From Comamonadaceae bacterium 2PF (GTDB lineage Bacteria; Pseudomonadota; Gammaproteobacteria; Burkholderiales; Burkholderiaceae_C), in the NCBI GenBank assembly GCA_005502875.1, contig SCMV01000005.1, forward strand, positions 78,676 through 142,675: a DNA stretch of 64,000 bases, given 5' to 3'. Shown in pieces: positions 25,170 to 33,980 of the stretch (within the stretch, counting starts at the first letter, position 1; each line of letters starts with the position of its first letter). The notes beneath the pieces were generated by a model, which did no database searches, was not told the origin of the DNA, and saw only the letters and a list, made by a program, of their open reading frames with translations. Position numbers and translations under genes: made by a program.

Positions 25170-27221
25170 ATGAAATTCACCAAGGCAGAAATCGATGCCC
25201 TGATTGCGGCATCCCCTCGTACCACAGCCCCGCTTAACAAACTGGTGCTGTCGGCAGACCATCAGGTGCGCTCAGGCGGCAGCACCAGCAAGATGAGCAT
25301 CGCCGAGTTGGCCGCGTCCATCCTGGACTGCGGTGTGTTGCAGAATCTGATCGTCGTCAAGGGCCCGCGTGGCCTGTTTGAAGTGTGCGCCGGTGGCCGT
25401 CGCCTGGAGTCGCTGAACCTGCTCATGGGCAACGGCGACATCCCCGACAACTACCCCGTGCCCATCCTCATCGTGCCCGCCGACAAGGCGCTGATGGCCA
25501 GCCTGTCCGAGAACATCTTCCATGTACCCATGCATGCCGCCGACGAGTACCTGGCTTTCTCGCGCCTGTTGGGCGAGGGCAAATCCGTCGAGACGGTGGC
25601 TGCGGCCTTTGGTGTCACGCCCCTGGTGGTCAAGCGCCGCATGAAGCTGGCAAGCGTGTCGCCCAAGCTGATGGACGAGTTCAGGGCGGATGACATCAGC
25701 CTGGAATGCCTGATGGTGCTGGCGTCGGTCGATGACCACGAGAAGCAGGAACAAGCCTGGGCTGGCTTGCCCCAATGGAACCGCCGCCCCGACTACTTGC
25801 GTCAGTTGCTGACGCAGGGCGACATCGAGTCCGACCGTGACCCGGTGGCGAAGTACGTGACGCTCAAGGCATACGAGAAGGCCGGTGGGGCCACGCGCCG
25901 TGACCTGTTCAGCGACGACGACAAGAAGGCTTACTTGCTGGACGCGCCATTGCTGGAACGTCTGGCCATGGAGAAGCTCAACAAGAAGGCCAAGCAGGTG
26001 CGTGCCGAGGGCTGGAAATGGGTGGATGTGCGGGTGCGCTATGAACGTGACGAGTACACCGGCCACGTCGAGTTGCGCAAAGTGCGGCGCGAACCCACCG
26101 AGCACGAGGCCACTGCGCTGGCGGAACTGGAGGCCGCGATGCAGGCCGTTCAACAGCGTCTGGATGCGCTGGAAGACATGGACGACGATGACGCCGATCA
26201 GGGTGATGGCGCGGTGTACCAGGAGCTTGAAAGCGAGCAAGCAGCCTTGCAATTGCGGCTCAAGGCCATCGACGATGAACTGAGCGTGTGGCCCGCCGAC
26301 CTGATGGCGCAGGCCGGGTGCGTGGTCCACGTAGGGCACAACGGCACGGCCACGGTGAAATGTGGCCTGATCCGCCCGGAGGACCGCAGTGCCGTGGCCC
26401 ATGTCCTGACACAGGGCGCAGGGCAGGCAGGCGAGGGCGGTGCGCAAGGGGACATGCTGTCCGGCCCACTGGCCAAGGTTCGCCCGGTTCACTCCGACAA
26501 GCTGATGCGCCGCCTGACGGCACACCGGGTCGCCGCCGTGCAGGCCGAATTGATTGCGCGCCCGGACGTGGCCTTGGTCGCGCTCACGGCTCAGTTAGCC
26601 CAGAAGCTGTTCCTGAGCCGCGACTACCGCTACCACCAGCACCCACAGGTGCTGGATGTCTCGGTCACGGACAGCCAGTCTGCACTGCAGTCCGCAGCCG
26701 ATGACATCGAGGCCAGCCCGGCATGGCTGCGCATGGAGGCTGAGCGCAGTGCCTGGGCGCAGAAGCTGCCGCAAGATCTGGATACCGTGTTCCCCTGGTT
26801 GCTGGCACAAGATCAAGCTACGGTGCTCCAACTGCTGACCGTGGTGGTTGCCTGTTCAGTCACTGGCATTCAGGGCGTGGAGTCACCCACCCAACGCACT
26901 GACACGCTGGCACAGGCTTTGGGTCTGGATATGCGCCGCTGGTGGACAGCCAATGGTCCTTCCTACCTGAACCATGTGTCCAAGAGCCGCGTGGTGGACG
27001 TGGTCACCGAGGCGGTGGACATCAACGCGGCAGCGCCGCTGGCCGGTATGAAGAAGGATGCCGCCGTGGTGGCCGCTGAGTTGGCCTTGGCGGGCTCCGG
27101 TTGGTTGCCTCCATGCTTGAGGGGCCAAGCTGCCTCGGTTGCGACAACAGGCGAAGTTGGGACGGCCAGCCTGGACGATTCCCAGTCTGAGGCCGATGAA
27201 CTCGCGGAGTCAGCGGCCTGA
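25170..27221 (+). CDS. parB: Large ParB-family partition protein
   Basis: A 683-aa ParB/RepB-type protein. The N-terminal ParB nuclease/CTPase-like fold is seen in MSIAELAASILDCGVLQNLIVV, GLFEVCAGGRRLESLNLL and the box LMASLSENIFHVPMHAADEY. A helix-turn-helix follows (KSVETVAAAFGVTPLVVKRRMKLA, about residues 145-168). The long C-terminal half, with an acidic coiled coil (about 310-370), is typical of mobile-element ParB proteins rather than chromosomal ones. An AGGAG site lies 7 nt before the ATG at 25170. No ParA is encoded within the window. It is divergent from the 1,099-aa protein and convergent with the recombinase. Confidence 0.9.
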   Translation: MKFTKAEIDALIAASPRTTAPLNKLVLSADHQVRSGGSTSKMSIAELAASILDCGVLQNLIVVKGPRGLFEVCAGGRRLESLNLLMGNGDIPDNYPVPILIVPADKALMASLSENIFHVPMHAADEYLAFSRLLGEGKSVETVAAAFGVTPLVVKRRMKLASVSPKLMDEFRADDISLECLMVLASVDDHEKQEQAWAGLPQWNRRPDYLRQLLTQGDIESDRDPVAKYVTLKAYEKAGGATRRDLFSDDDKKAYLLDAPLLERLAMEKLNKKAKQVRAEGWKWVDVRVRYERDEYTGHVELRKVRREPTEHEATALAELEAAMQAVQQRLDALEDMDDDDADQGDGAVYQELESEQAALQLRLKAIDDELSVWPADLMAQAGCVVHVGHNGTATVKCGLIRPEDRSAVAHVLTQGAGQAGEGGAQGDMLSGPLAKVRPVHSDKLMRRLTAHRVAAVQAELIARPDVALVALTAQLAQKLFLSRDYRYHQHPQVLDVSVTDSQSALQSAADDIEASPAWLRMEAERSAWAQKLPQDLDTVFPWLLAQDQATVLQLLTVVVACSVTGIQGVESPTQRTDTLAQALGLDMRRWWTANGPSYLNHVSKSRVVDVVTEAVDINAAAPLAGMKKDAAVVAAELALAGSGWLPPCLRGQAASVATTGEVGTASLDDSQSEADELAESAA

Positions 27222-27248
27222 GGCTCACAGAGCTTTTCCAACCAACCC

Positions 27249-27273
27249 GGCGCAGGCAAGGGCACTGCGCCGT
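27249..27273. terminator. Hairpin between convergent parB and recombinase genes
   Basis: CGGCGCAG and CTGCGCCG form a perfect 8-bp stem with a 9-nt loop in the 61-bp gap between the convergent genes, extended by a CCAA/TTGG pair outside. There is only a weak T-tract (TTGGCGTTT), so it is a likely but unproven bidirectional terminator. Confidence 0.45.
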
Positions 27274-27282
27274 TGGCGTTTG

Positions 27283-28479
27283 TCACGACGCCCGCTCTGG
27301 CGGTGCGTCGCCCATGCCATCCACATCACGTGATCTTGTACGGCGCTGCACACGTACCGCGCCAAGGTAGGCCCCTGACGCCCGTATGCGCGCATGCCCG
27401 GCCAACCTTGACACGGATTGCCTGGCCTGACGGTCCAACTCCGGTGGCACCATCTGCCCTCCACGCACCGGGGGTGGGGTTCCTACAAGGGCCTCATAGT
27501 GACCGATCAACACCTCATGGCGCAGGCCATGGGCGGTCACCCCCCGTTCGCGCACGGTGATGCCGAACTTGGTCAACACGTAGTCAAAGTGCCTGAGGTT
27601 CTGGCGCAGGTCATGGGCAGGGTTGCCCATGTGCGCATCCTGGCTGCTGACCACGCCCTGCGCGAATGCCACGGCGGCAAGGCGCTCCGGGCTGTCCAGA
27701 GGGATGTGGCGCACCCGGCCTCCCTTGCCCTTGATCCTCGCGTACCGATCTGCCGACTTGTCCTCGGGCGGCAGGCCCGTGGACTCGAAGGGCACGATGC
27801 TCTCAAATGGCCGAAACAGCACCGATTCCTTGCGCCGCAGGCCCATGGTGCGGATCAGCCGCAACGAGGCCCCCACAAAGCGGTCGTGTTCACAGACCTG
27901 GGCAATCACGGTGTCGATGTCCACCCCATGTGCCGACCAACCTTTGTCCCGGCTGGCGTACTCATGGCGCTGGTATTCGTCAACGCTCAAGCCGTAATGG
28001 TCTGGTGATCGCACGAAGCCATGTTTGCCCATCCACATGGCCAGCCCGCGCAGAAAGCTCAGGTAGGTCTGGATCGTCGCCGGGGCCAGGTGCTCCTGCT
28101 GCCAGACCTGCACCATGGCCCGGATGTGCTTTTGCCCCAGGTTGCGCGGGTCAGGCACCGTCTTGAACCCGGCCTTCGCCTTCAAGTCCCGAAAGAAGCG
28201 ACGCAGGAACTGGGCGCGCTCCTGCCTTGTCTTGTGTGAGACGGTTTTGGCCATCGAGGTGTGCAGGGTGTTGAACAGTTCGATCAACACCTCCAGCACC
28301 TTGAGCGGTGGCGTCTGGCCCGTGGGGTAGTGGGCCAGGATGTCCTGGGGCGACTTGCCCGCCCAGCTTTGACGGCGTGCGGGTTGGTGCTGGCTTGAGC
28401 GCCCAGGGCTGGATGCTTCCTGAACCCGGCGCCGTGATGATCTGGGCGTTGTGGATCGAGGGGTGGATGAGTCAGACAT
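27283..28479 (-). CDS. Tyrosine recombinase (second integrase of the element)
   Basis: A 398-aa tyrosine recombinase. After a Ser/Arg/Pro-rich N-terminal 40 residues comes a SAM-like core-binding domain (about 50-165). The catalytic set is complete: Arg in MGLRRKESV, Lys in KGKGGRVRHIPL, His-x-x-Arg in HGLRHE, His in RLAGHARIRASGAYLG and the Tyr of the same segment. It is not a P4-type enzyme and differs clearly from the integrase at the right end. Upstream, on the same strand, are about 700 bp of noncoding DNA with a third copy of the radC-type RNA box. The ATG at 28479 lacks a strong ribosome binding site. It may resolve dimers of an excised element or support its transposition. Confidence 0.85.
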   Translation of the reverse strand: MSDSSTPRSTTPRSSRRRVQEASSPGRSSQHQPARRQSWAGKSPQDILAHYPTGQTPPLKVLEVLIELFNTLHTSMAKTVSHKTRQERAQFLRRFFRDLKAKAGFKTVPDPRNLGQKHIRAMVQVWQQEHLAPATIQTYLSFLRGLAMWMGKHGFVRSPDHYGLSVDEYQRHEYASRDKGWSAHGVDIDTVIAQVCEHDRFVGASLRLIRTMGLRRKESVLFRPFESIVPFESTGLPPEDKSADRYARIKGKGGRVRHIPLDSPERLAAVAFAQGVVSSQDAHMGNPAHDLRQNLRHFDYVLTKFGITVRERGVTAHGLRHEVLIGHYEALVGTPPPVRGGQMVPPELDRQARQSVSRLAGHARIRASGAYLGAVRVQRRTRSRDVDGMGDAPPERAS

Positions 28480-29168
28480 GATGTGTGCCCATGGTCAAGG
28501 GCCCGCCGCCCGAACAGCGGGTTGATGTTGTGTGAAGTGGTGAGTGAAGGTGGAATCCCATGGAGATCGCCGATGGCGCGGATTCCGTCGCCCCATCGAC
28601 TCGTGGTCAAGCATCCTGCGCCGCACGCGACCACGACAGGTGCGGCGCCTACCCAAAGGTTTGTCGGTCGGTGTGCCTGCGTTGATGCATCGACACCGGC
28701 CAACTCGGTCTTTCTTAAAAACGAAACGGGTGATCCGTCCCAGTCGTGCATTTCTGCAGCCGTGGGGTTGGTGATGCCGGTTTGCCTCTGGGCATGGGCG
28801 GCATCGGCGCGGAGGTCTGGCCTCACGCGTCTGTGGTGGATCAGTTCTGGATTCGGAGCGCCATCCACTCGCATGGGTCCACCCCTGACCGAAAGTCCAG
28901 GGCGGTGCCGAGTTCATGAGCGTGGTCGCACGGGGAGCCTAAAGAGGCAAACACAGCCGTGCGGTGCGCCGAGGCGCGTGCTCAAGGGATGGCGGGAACA
29001 GCGGTTCGGCATCGGGTGCCGACTGCGTGCTCGAAGACCGTGGCGCGTTTCAGGAACGCCCAACTCAGGGAGTTGGCAGGGCCATCGGTGCATGCACTGC
29101 GAAGAAAACCTCAGGACCATCACCTCTGGGGCGATGGCGAATTCCGGTTCAAGGACCGGAGCTTGGAG
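28480..29168. other. Noncoding stretch with many hairpins
   Basis: No credible protein is encoded on either strand: the open frames have unnatural composition. Instead there are several perfect hairpins, among them CCCGC/GCGGG (28502-28521, 22 nt before the recombinase start), CCAACTC/GAGTTGG (about 29058-29075), CCATC/GATGG (about 29117-29136) and CCGGT/ACCGG (about 29145-29160). On the minus strand this would be the leader between the GTCGCAGTCG box and the recombinase, so it may be a long structured RNA. Confidence 0.45.
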
Positions 29169-29215
29169 GGCAGGTAACGACTGCGACGCCTTTTGCTCCA
29201 TCAGGAGCAGAGCCA
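29169..29215 (-). ncRNA. radC RNA motif 5' box, copy 3
   Basis: The conserved box GGCGTCGCAGTCG then ACCTGCC is repeated here (29169-29190), identical to copies 1 and 2 except for one variable base. It is flanked as before by a hairpin on its 5' side (GCTCC/GGAGC, 29195-29208). The downstream gene on the same strand is the tyrosine recombinase, but 690 nt away, and the 3' module is at best replaced by the hairpin at 28502-28521. Confidence 0.5.
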
Positions 29216-29704
29216 GGACGGCTCTCGGGAATCTGTAGTGGACTCGCCGGGGGCCCTTAGGTCAAGGACCACAGCCGCAATGGCCCACATAGCCGGGCGT
29301 TTGAGCGTGGCGAACTAGGGGCGCGCAACATGCCCTTGAGTCGTGCTTATTTACTGATAGGGCTCAAGCGCCAGGCAGCCCGTGGGCTTGACATCAAAAA
29401 ATCCTGCCTCTGGTTCCCAACAAAGGTTCTCGATGGGCTGAGATGGACCTCGATGGCGCCTGCCTCGGGCGTGGCGAAAGGGGTTGACGAGTGTCATTCG
29501 AATGAGAACGTGGTGACACACGCGACCCCAGAACCCAGAGCGCGAAGGTTTGGCAATAGGCCAATGTCATTGCGACGCATGCAGGCTGACAGTGAATCTG
29601 CACCGATGCCGAAATCATGTGTTCTGAGTCGGGGTTTGCCGTGGCGGGATCGTGTCAGCTTGCTGATGCTGATCGCTCATGAACCCACGCCTTGGAGGCT
29701 CATC
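29216..29704. other. Intergenic region before the ParM-like gene
   Basis: About 490 bp between the RNA box and the ParM-like start. A frame is open on the plus strand from 29330 into the ParM-like gene, but its first 125 codons lack family resemblance and precede a clear ribosome binding site. The region probably contains the partition promoter and possibly the centromere; I see no obvious iterons. Confidence 0.35.
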
Positions 29705-30748
29705 ATGGATTTGATCGTCAGAGCGGTGGATGTCGGATCAGGCAACACCAAATACGTCGTTGGCACGGAGGGCACCGAGATCCGCTGCGCCAGTTTTCCT
29801 TCCATTGCCTACCCGAGCGCCAGCGAGACTCAGGCCTGGTCGGCATCCGAGCGGCGCAAAACCGTGTCCATCCCCATCGGACACCTGTTCTACGAGGTCG
29901 GGCCCGATGTCCACCTGGTGGCCGATTCCGTGCGTGCAACCCAATTGCACGACGAGTACACCGACACGCCCGAGTACATGGCCTTGCTTCGAGGCGCCTT
30001 GCATTTGATGAAGCAAAGTCGCATCGACCTCCTGGTGGTGGGCCTGCCAGTGGCCTTGTTGCACCTCAAGAAGGCGGCGCTGGAGAAAGCGATGACGGGA
30101 ACGCATGACGTTGGGGGTGGCAAGACGGTGACAGTCGTCAAGGCACTCGCTGTGGCGCAGCCTCAAGGGGCGTTGGCTCATTACGCATCGGTGCACAAGA
30201 AGATGGCCACCATCGGCAATGAGCAGAGCTTGATCATCGATCCAGGCTCACGAACCTTCGATTGGTTGGTGGCCAGGGGCATGAGGCAGGTGCAGAAGCA
30301 AAGCCACTCGTTCAACCGTGGCATGTCGGATGTGCTGCGGCTGATCGCCGCCGAAATCAGCAAGGACATCGGCAGCCCCTATCGCGACCTCGACGCCATC
30401 GATCTGGCCTTGCGAACGGGCAAGCAGCCGGTGATTTTCCAGAAGTCCTACGACATCACCAGATTCATGCCCATGGCTGAGGCGGTGGCGCAGCAGGCCG
30501 TGTCGGCTATGAAGCAGTACATCGAGTCGCCACACAGCTTGCAGAACATCATCCTTGTTGGCGGCGGTGCCTTCTTGTTCAAGAAGGCGGTGAAGGCGGC
30601 GTTCCCGAATCACAAGATCCATGAGGTCAAGGAACCCATGTTCGCCAATGTGCGGGGCTTTCAACTGGCAGGGCAGAACTATGCGCGGACGGTGATGGCC
30701 GCATCACGGGCCGATCAAGGTGCGACGCTATTGGGGAGCAAGCAATGA
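29705..30748 (+). CDS. parM: ParM/StbA-like actin-family ATPase
   Basis: A 347-aa actin-like ATPase of plasmid-segregation type. Phosphate-1 motif VDVGSGNTKYVV is near residue 8, phosphate-2 IIDPGSRTFDWLV near 180 and the adenosine motif IILVGGGAFLF near 280. Such proteins form filaments that push DNA copies apart through an adaptor bound to a centromere. GGAGG lies 7 nt before the ATG at 29705, which decides the start. The next gene overlaps by 4 bp (ATGA) and is in the place of the adaptor. It is the second partition gene in the element besides parB. Confidence 0.85.
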   Translation: MDLIVRAVDVGSGNTKYVVGTEGTEIRCASFPSIAYPSASETQAWSASERRKTVSIPIGHLFYEVGPDVHLVADSVRATQLHDEYTDTPEYMALLRGALHLMKQSRIDLLVVGLPVALLHLKKAALEKAMTGTHDVGGGKTVTVVKALAVAQPQGALAHYASVHKKMATIGNEQSLIIDPGSRTFDWLVARGMRQVQKQSHSFNRGMSDVLRLIAAEISKDIGSPYRDLDAIDLALRTGKQPVIFQKSYDITRFMPMAEAVAQQAVSAMKQYIESPHSLQNIILVGGGAFLFKKAVKAAFPNHKIHEVKEPMFANVRGFQLAGQNYARTVMAASRADQGATLLGSKQ

Positions 30749-31023
30749 ACGGCAACGCCAAGGTCAGTGGGGAACCGATCCGACTGGTGTTTGAATTGGC
30801 GCGTGCCGATCACCCCAGGCTGTACGACGATCTGATCCAGTTCCCCAAGGGCACCAAGAGGATCAATCGACTGCGGGTGCTTGCTTACGATGGCTTGCTA
30901 ATTCAGAGCGGGCACATCGTTTCCATCGTGGCGTCTCGCCCAGGTGGTGATCAGCAAGGGGAGGAGGTAGGTCGCGGGGAACAGATCACCAACGATTTGT
31001 TTGGGCCGTCCATCGCGGACTGA
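30745..31023 (+). CDS. Probable partition adaptor (ParR/StbB-like position)
   Basis: A 92-aa protein whose ATG overlaps the parM stop (ATGA). It starts with a polar segment, then IRLVFELARADHPRLYDDL and TKRINRLRVLAYDGLLIQSG, the kind of short strand-helix arrangement seen in dimeric DNA-binding adaptors, and ends in an acidic tail. The assignment depends mainly on position: small genes directly after parM-like genes usually encode the centromere-binding protein. Confidence 0.6.
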   Translation: MNGNAKVSGEPIRLVFELARADHPRLYDDLIQFPKGTKRINRLRVLAYDGLLIQSGHIVSIVASRPGGDQQGEEVGRGEQITNDLFGPSIAD

Positions 31024-31070
31024 TCAGAAAGCTGTCGAAGAGGTCCCTCCGGTGGGTGGCACGCAGCGCG

Positions 31071-31850
31071 TCAGGCGTTCTTCCTGAGGTGGTCGGCGTA
31101 GCTTGAAAATGAGGGTCTGCCTTTGCTGGTGTTCAGCTTGGCCAGACTTGTCTTGCTGATCCGCTGCTGAAGGTAGCTACATACCTCGTCGAAACTATCA
31201 ACAGATAGGAGCCGCCAGGGTGCGCCGAATTTGTGTTCAATGTTCTTGGAAATCACGCTGGGATTGAATGCTGTGGCGCGCCTTGGATCTGAGCCCGCGA
31301 ACTCGTTGTAGCGGGAGATCAGGTACTGAACGTAGCGGGTGAGTTGCGCATCGGCACCAACAGTGTTTGGCGGTGGCGTGACCGTGACTGATTTGCGTGT
31401 GGTCTTGAGAACGACGGTGCCCGCTTGAATCGCTCCAGGGCTGTTGATCGCAACGTTGCCAGAGTTGTTGACCACCTCAATGCGATCCATATGGTTCAGA
31501 AGGATCTTGGCATAGACGCCATCAGTCGGTTGCTCGGGCCGACCCGCTGCAGCTTCGTGAACCGACTTCATCTCCCTGAGGACGTCGGCAGAGTAAATGT
31601 CTGGCTGGGAATCAATGACTTTGTGGTGAGGGCCACACATCAAAATCAGGTTGTTGAAAGCCTGCCGTTCTTTCTCTGTCTGATCTGGGGCGAACCTCGG
31701 CCCGCCGCTTCGCCTTGCGTGGATGTGGCATATCTCGCCGGTGACGACGCCAGTGCCCTCGACCATGGGTAGCGAGCAACCGGGGAAGGCGCACAGGTTG
31801 CCAGACAGGGCGAATAAGCGCTTGACGGTTTGTTCGGTGGGCTTGCTCAT
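31071..31850 (-). CDS. HNH endonuclease-like protein
   Basis: A 259-aa protein. The N-terminal 90 residues form an HNH-type zinc nuclease: NLCAFPGCSLP, GEICHIHARR, then ERQAFNNLILMCGPHHKVID. The Cys pairs and the His residues needed for zinc and catalysis are present. The remaining 170 residues have a strand-rich linker (IEVVNNSGNVAINSPGAI) and a helical C-terminal domain I do not recognise. ATGs at 31850 and 31859 are both possible; neither has a strong ribosome binding site. It is divergent from the CoiA-like nuclease across 145 bp, at the cargo end near the integrase. Confidence 0.8.
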   Translation of the reverse strand: MSKPTEQTVKRLFALSGNLCAFPGCSLPMVEGTGVVTGEICHIHARRSGGPRFAPDQTEKERQAFNNLILMCGPHHKVIDSQPDIYSADVLREMKSVHEAAAGRPEQPTDGVYAKILLNHMDRIEVVNNSGNVAINSPGAIQAGTVVLKTTRKSVTVTPPPNTVGADAQLTRYVQYLISRYNEFAGSDPRRATAFNPSVISKNIEHKFGAPWRLLSVDSFDEVCSYLQQRISKTSLAKLNTSKGRPSFSSYADHLRKNA

Positions 31851-31995
31851 CGGACACATTGGATCATGCGAGTCTTGGAGCGCTCACTCGCGTCGGGATA
31901 ATGACTGCCAAGTGGCCGAAGTATCTCTGAAAATTCACTTTGACCGGGCATCAGCACATTCACGCTCAATCCAATATGGAAGAGGATCGCAATCA

Positions 31996-33975
31996 ATGAG
32001 CACATGGCAGATTGACCTTAGCGGCTCGGCAAGTAAGGATGCTGGTGCGGATGCGTCTGCTGTGCCGTTGAAGTGGGCGCACGACGCAAAAACTGGTCAG
32101 CCGCGCTACATACATGACTCGGACGTCGTCAGTCGGACCGCTGCCTGCATCTGCCCAGCTTGTGATTTGCCTCTCACTCCGGTGATGGCGGGTCAGCCCT
32201 TGCGGGTGAGGCCAACGGCTCATTTCCGGCATCCTGATGGTGCGCACAAAGACGACTGTTCAATAGTTGCAGCCCGCGTAGCGGCTACGCGGCACTTGTT
32301 GGAGTTGGGGGTGCTGGTGTTGCCTCGGAGACGGATGAGTCGAACGGCACTTGGTTTTCTCGGGCATGGGTATGAGGTCTGGGTGGAACAACCCACCGAG
32401 CACATTTCAATCGTTAACGCGACGATGCACGACCACGCCACGGCGCTGCTGACCTTGGATGACGGGCGGCAGTTGCTGGTTGATCTGACGGGGGTGCGCG
32501 AGCCTGGGTCTGATGGGCTGGGGCATGCCGTCGCGACTCTTTCGCTCTCAGATCCATCCCTTGCGATGATGGACCCGGAGGAGATCCGCGCGAGACTGCG
32601 AATCCTTCCTGATATGCACTGGTGTTCACACTGGAATGACGCCAGTCTGGCTGTTGAAGGTGATGCAGTCGCGGCCAAAGCTGCAAAGGATGCACTCGAC
32701 AGTTGGGATGCGGCAGACGAAGCTGAATTTCTGGCACGGTTGCCGAAAGACGTGGAGCCAAGCCTCATTCCTGGTTTGAGGCGCGAGACGGTGCTGCACC
32801 GCGAGGTGAAAGCCATCCTTGAAAGTGCATCGTCCATTGCAACCCCGGGCCTGGAGGTTGTGGTGGAGCGGGATCCGCCAGATGAGTTCGCCGGAGAGTG
32901 GGAGACGGCCAGCATCCGCAAGATGTGGATGACAGGGCCTCGTCAACTCGACTTTGGCGATGTTCGGCTTGAAAAGAAGGTGGCGAGCATCGTTCCCGAT
33001 GTCATTGCAGATCTGAATCCAGGCAAGGTTCATGGTTGGGGCGGGACCATGACTTGGGTTGCCGGGGACTTCGACGAAGACGAAGAAGACACGTACCCCT
33101 TCACTTGGCCTGCAGCCATCCTGGTCGAGGTGACTGTGACGCATGGCATCGACGACGAGAAGTTGCGGCGCATTCGGGATCTGGACATGCCGACACTGGA
33201 GATTGACCTCGGAGCGTTGGGCGGAACGGTGACACGCGAGAATTTGCGTGACTTGGTGGTCAACCAGTTGGTCGGGAAGCGGTGGGTGCACCACCCCGTC
33301 CTGCGAGCCAAGCAACGGGTGCTTGAATCAGCGGTTGATGAACACCCGGTGACCTTGCGCTACCGCGAGCGACTCTTGGAGTTGCGCCGCCCCGCCTACC
33401 TTGCTCAACCCGCAGCGTACTGGGTCGCCAGGTACATCTCTGCGATGACGTCGTTTCACGACGCCAACGTCGCTATCAAGAGGGCAGGGCGAAAGCACGT
33501 GGGCAATGGTCCCAAGCCCCAATTCTTGGGCAGCGACAGCGAACTTTGGCAGCAAGTGGAGGAAGCTTCTGAGGCGCTTGCTGCGCATGGATTGCCAGGC
33601 GCTCTTGACCGGATGATGGTGGACGAATCCGGGATGGTTGCCCGCATCCTGTCGATCCAGCAGAACCGAGGCGTGGGGTATGACATGAACACTGGTTACC
33701 AGGTGCTCAACGCCATCATGCAGAGCGGGCCTGACAACAAGCGTTGGCACACCATCTACACGATGGCTGTGAAGGCATATCGCCTAGAGGCGCATTTCAC
33801 AAAGGCACAGGCTGATAGCTATGCCAGATGGAGGCAATCCATCATTGATGGGGTTGATCTTCAAGACGTGACTTACCTGCGTCCGAGCACCTACGACAAG
33901 GTGCTCGGCGTTTTGTTTCCTGAGATGGCGCGGGGCATTGCGAAGAAATATGGTTTGCAACCGGAGCCTTTGTAA
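31996..33975 (+). CDS. CoiA-like protein with predicted nuclease domain
   Basis: A 659-aa protein. The N-terminus resembles CoiA-family proteins: a zinc knuckle (CICPACDLPL), then HFRHPDGAHKDDCSIVAARVAATRHLL. Near residues 330-380 there is a second plausible nuclease core, RLEKKVASIVPDVIADLNPG followed by AAILVEVTVTHGID, matching a PD...ExT pattern. The C-terminal 250 residues are helical and unrecognised. I chose the ATG at 31996, where similarity starts; the frame is open further upstream across the divergent promoter region. With the HNH gene it may form a defence or DNA-processing pair. Confidence 0.7.
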   Translation: MSTWQIDLSGSASKDAGADASAVPLKWAHDAKTGQPRYIHDSDVVSRTAACICPACDLPLTPVMAGQPLRVRPTAHFRHPDGAHKDDCSIVAARVAATRHLLELGVLVLPRRRMSRTALGFLGHGYEVWVEQPTEHISIVNATMHDHATALLTLDDGRQLLVDLTGVREPGSDGLGHAVATLSLSDPSLAMMDPEEIRARLRILPDMHWCSHWNDASLAVEGDAVAAKAAKDALDSWDAADEAEFLARLPKDVEPSLIPGLRRETVLHREVKAILESASSIATPGLEVVVERDPPDEFAGEWETASIRKMWMTGPRQLDFGDVRLEKKVASIVPDVIADLNPGKVHGWGGTMTWVAGDFDEDEEDTYPFTWPAAILVEVTVTHGIDDEKLRRIRDLDMPTLEIDLGALGGTVTRENLRDLVVNQLVGKRWVHHPVLRAKQRVLESAVDEHPVTLRYRERLLELRRPAYLAQPAAYWVARYISAMTSFHDANVAIKRAGRKHVGNGPKPQFLGSDSELWQQVEEASEALAAHGLPGALDRMMVDESGMVARILSIQQNRGVGYDMNTGYQVLNAIMQSGPDNKRWHTIYTMAVKAYRLEAHFTKAQADSYARWRQSIIDGVDLQDVTYLRPSTYDKVLGVLFPEMARGIAKKYGLQPEPL

Positions 33976-33980
33976 GTGCA

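Noticed and set aside
28483..29238. Plus-strand open frame of 251 codons and overlapping minus-strand frames
   Set aside because: Residue composition (Arg/Trp/Ser-rich without structure) and the presence of the conserved RNA box and hairpins argue that the region is noncoding.
29705..31023. PRTRC-type plasmid gene cluster
   Set aside because: A ParM-like gene and a large ParB are present, but the other PRTRC genes, such as the ThiF-like one, are not seen.
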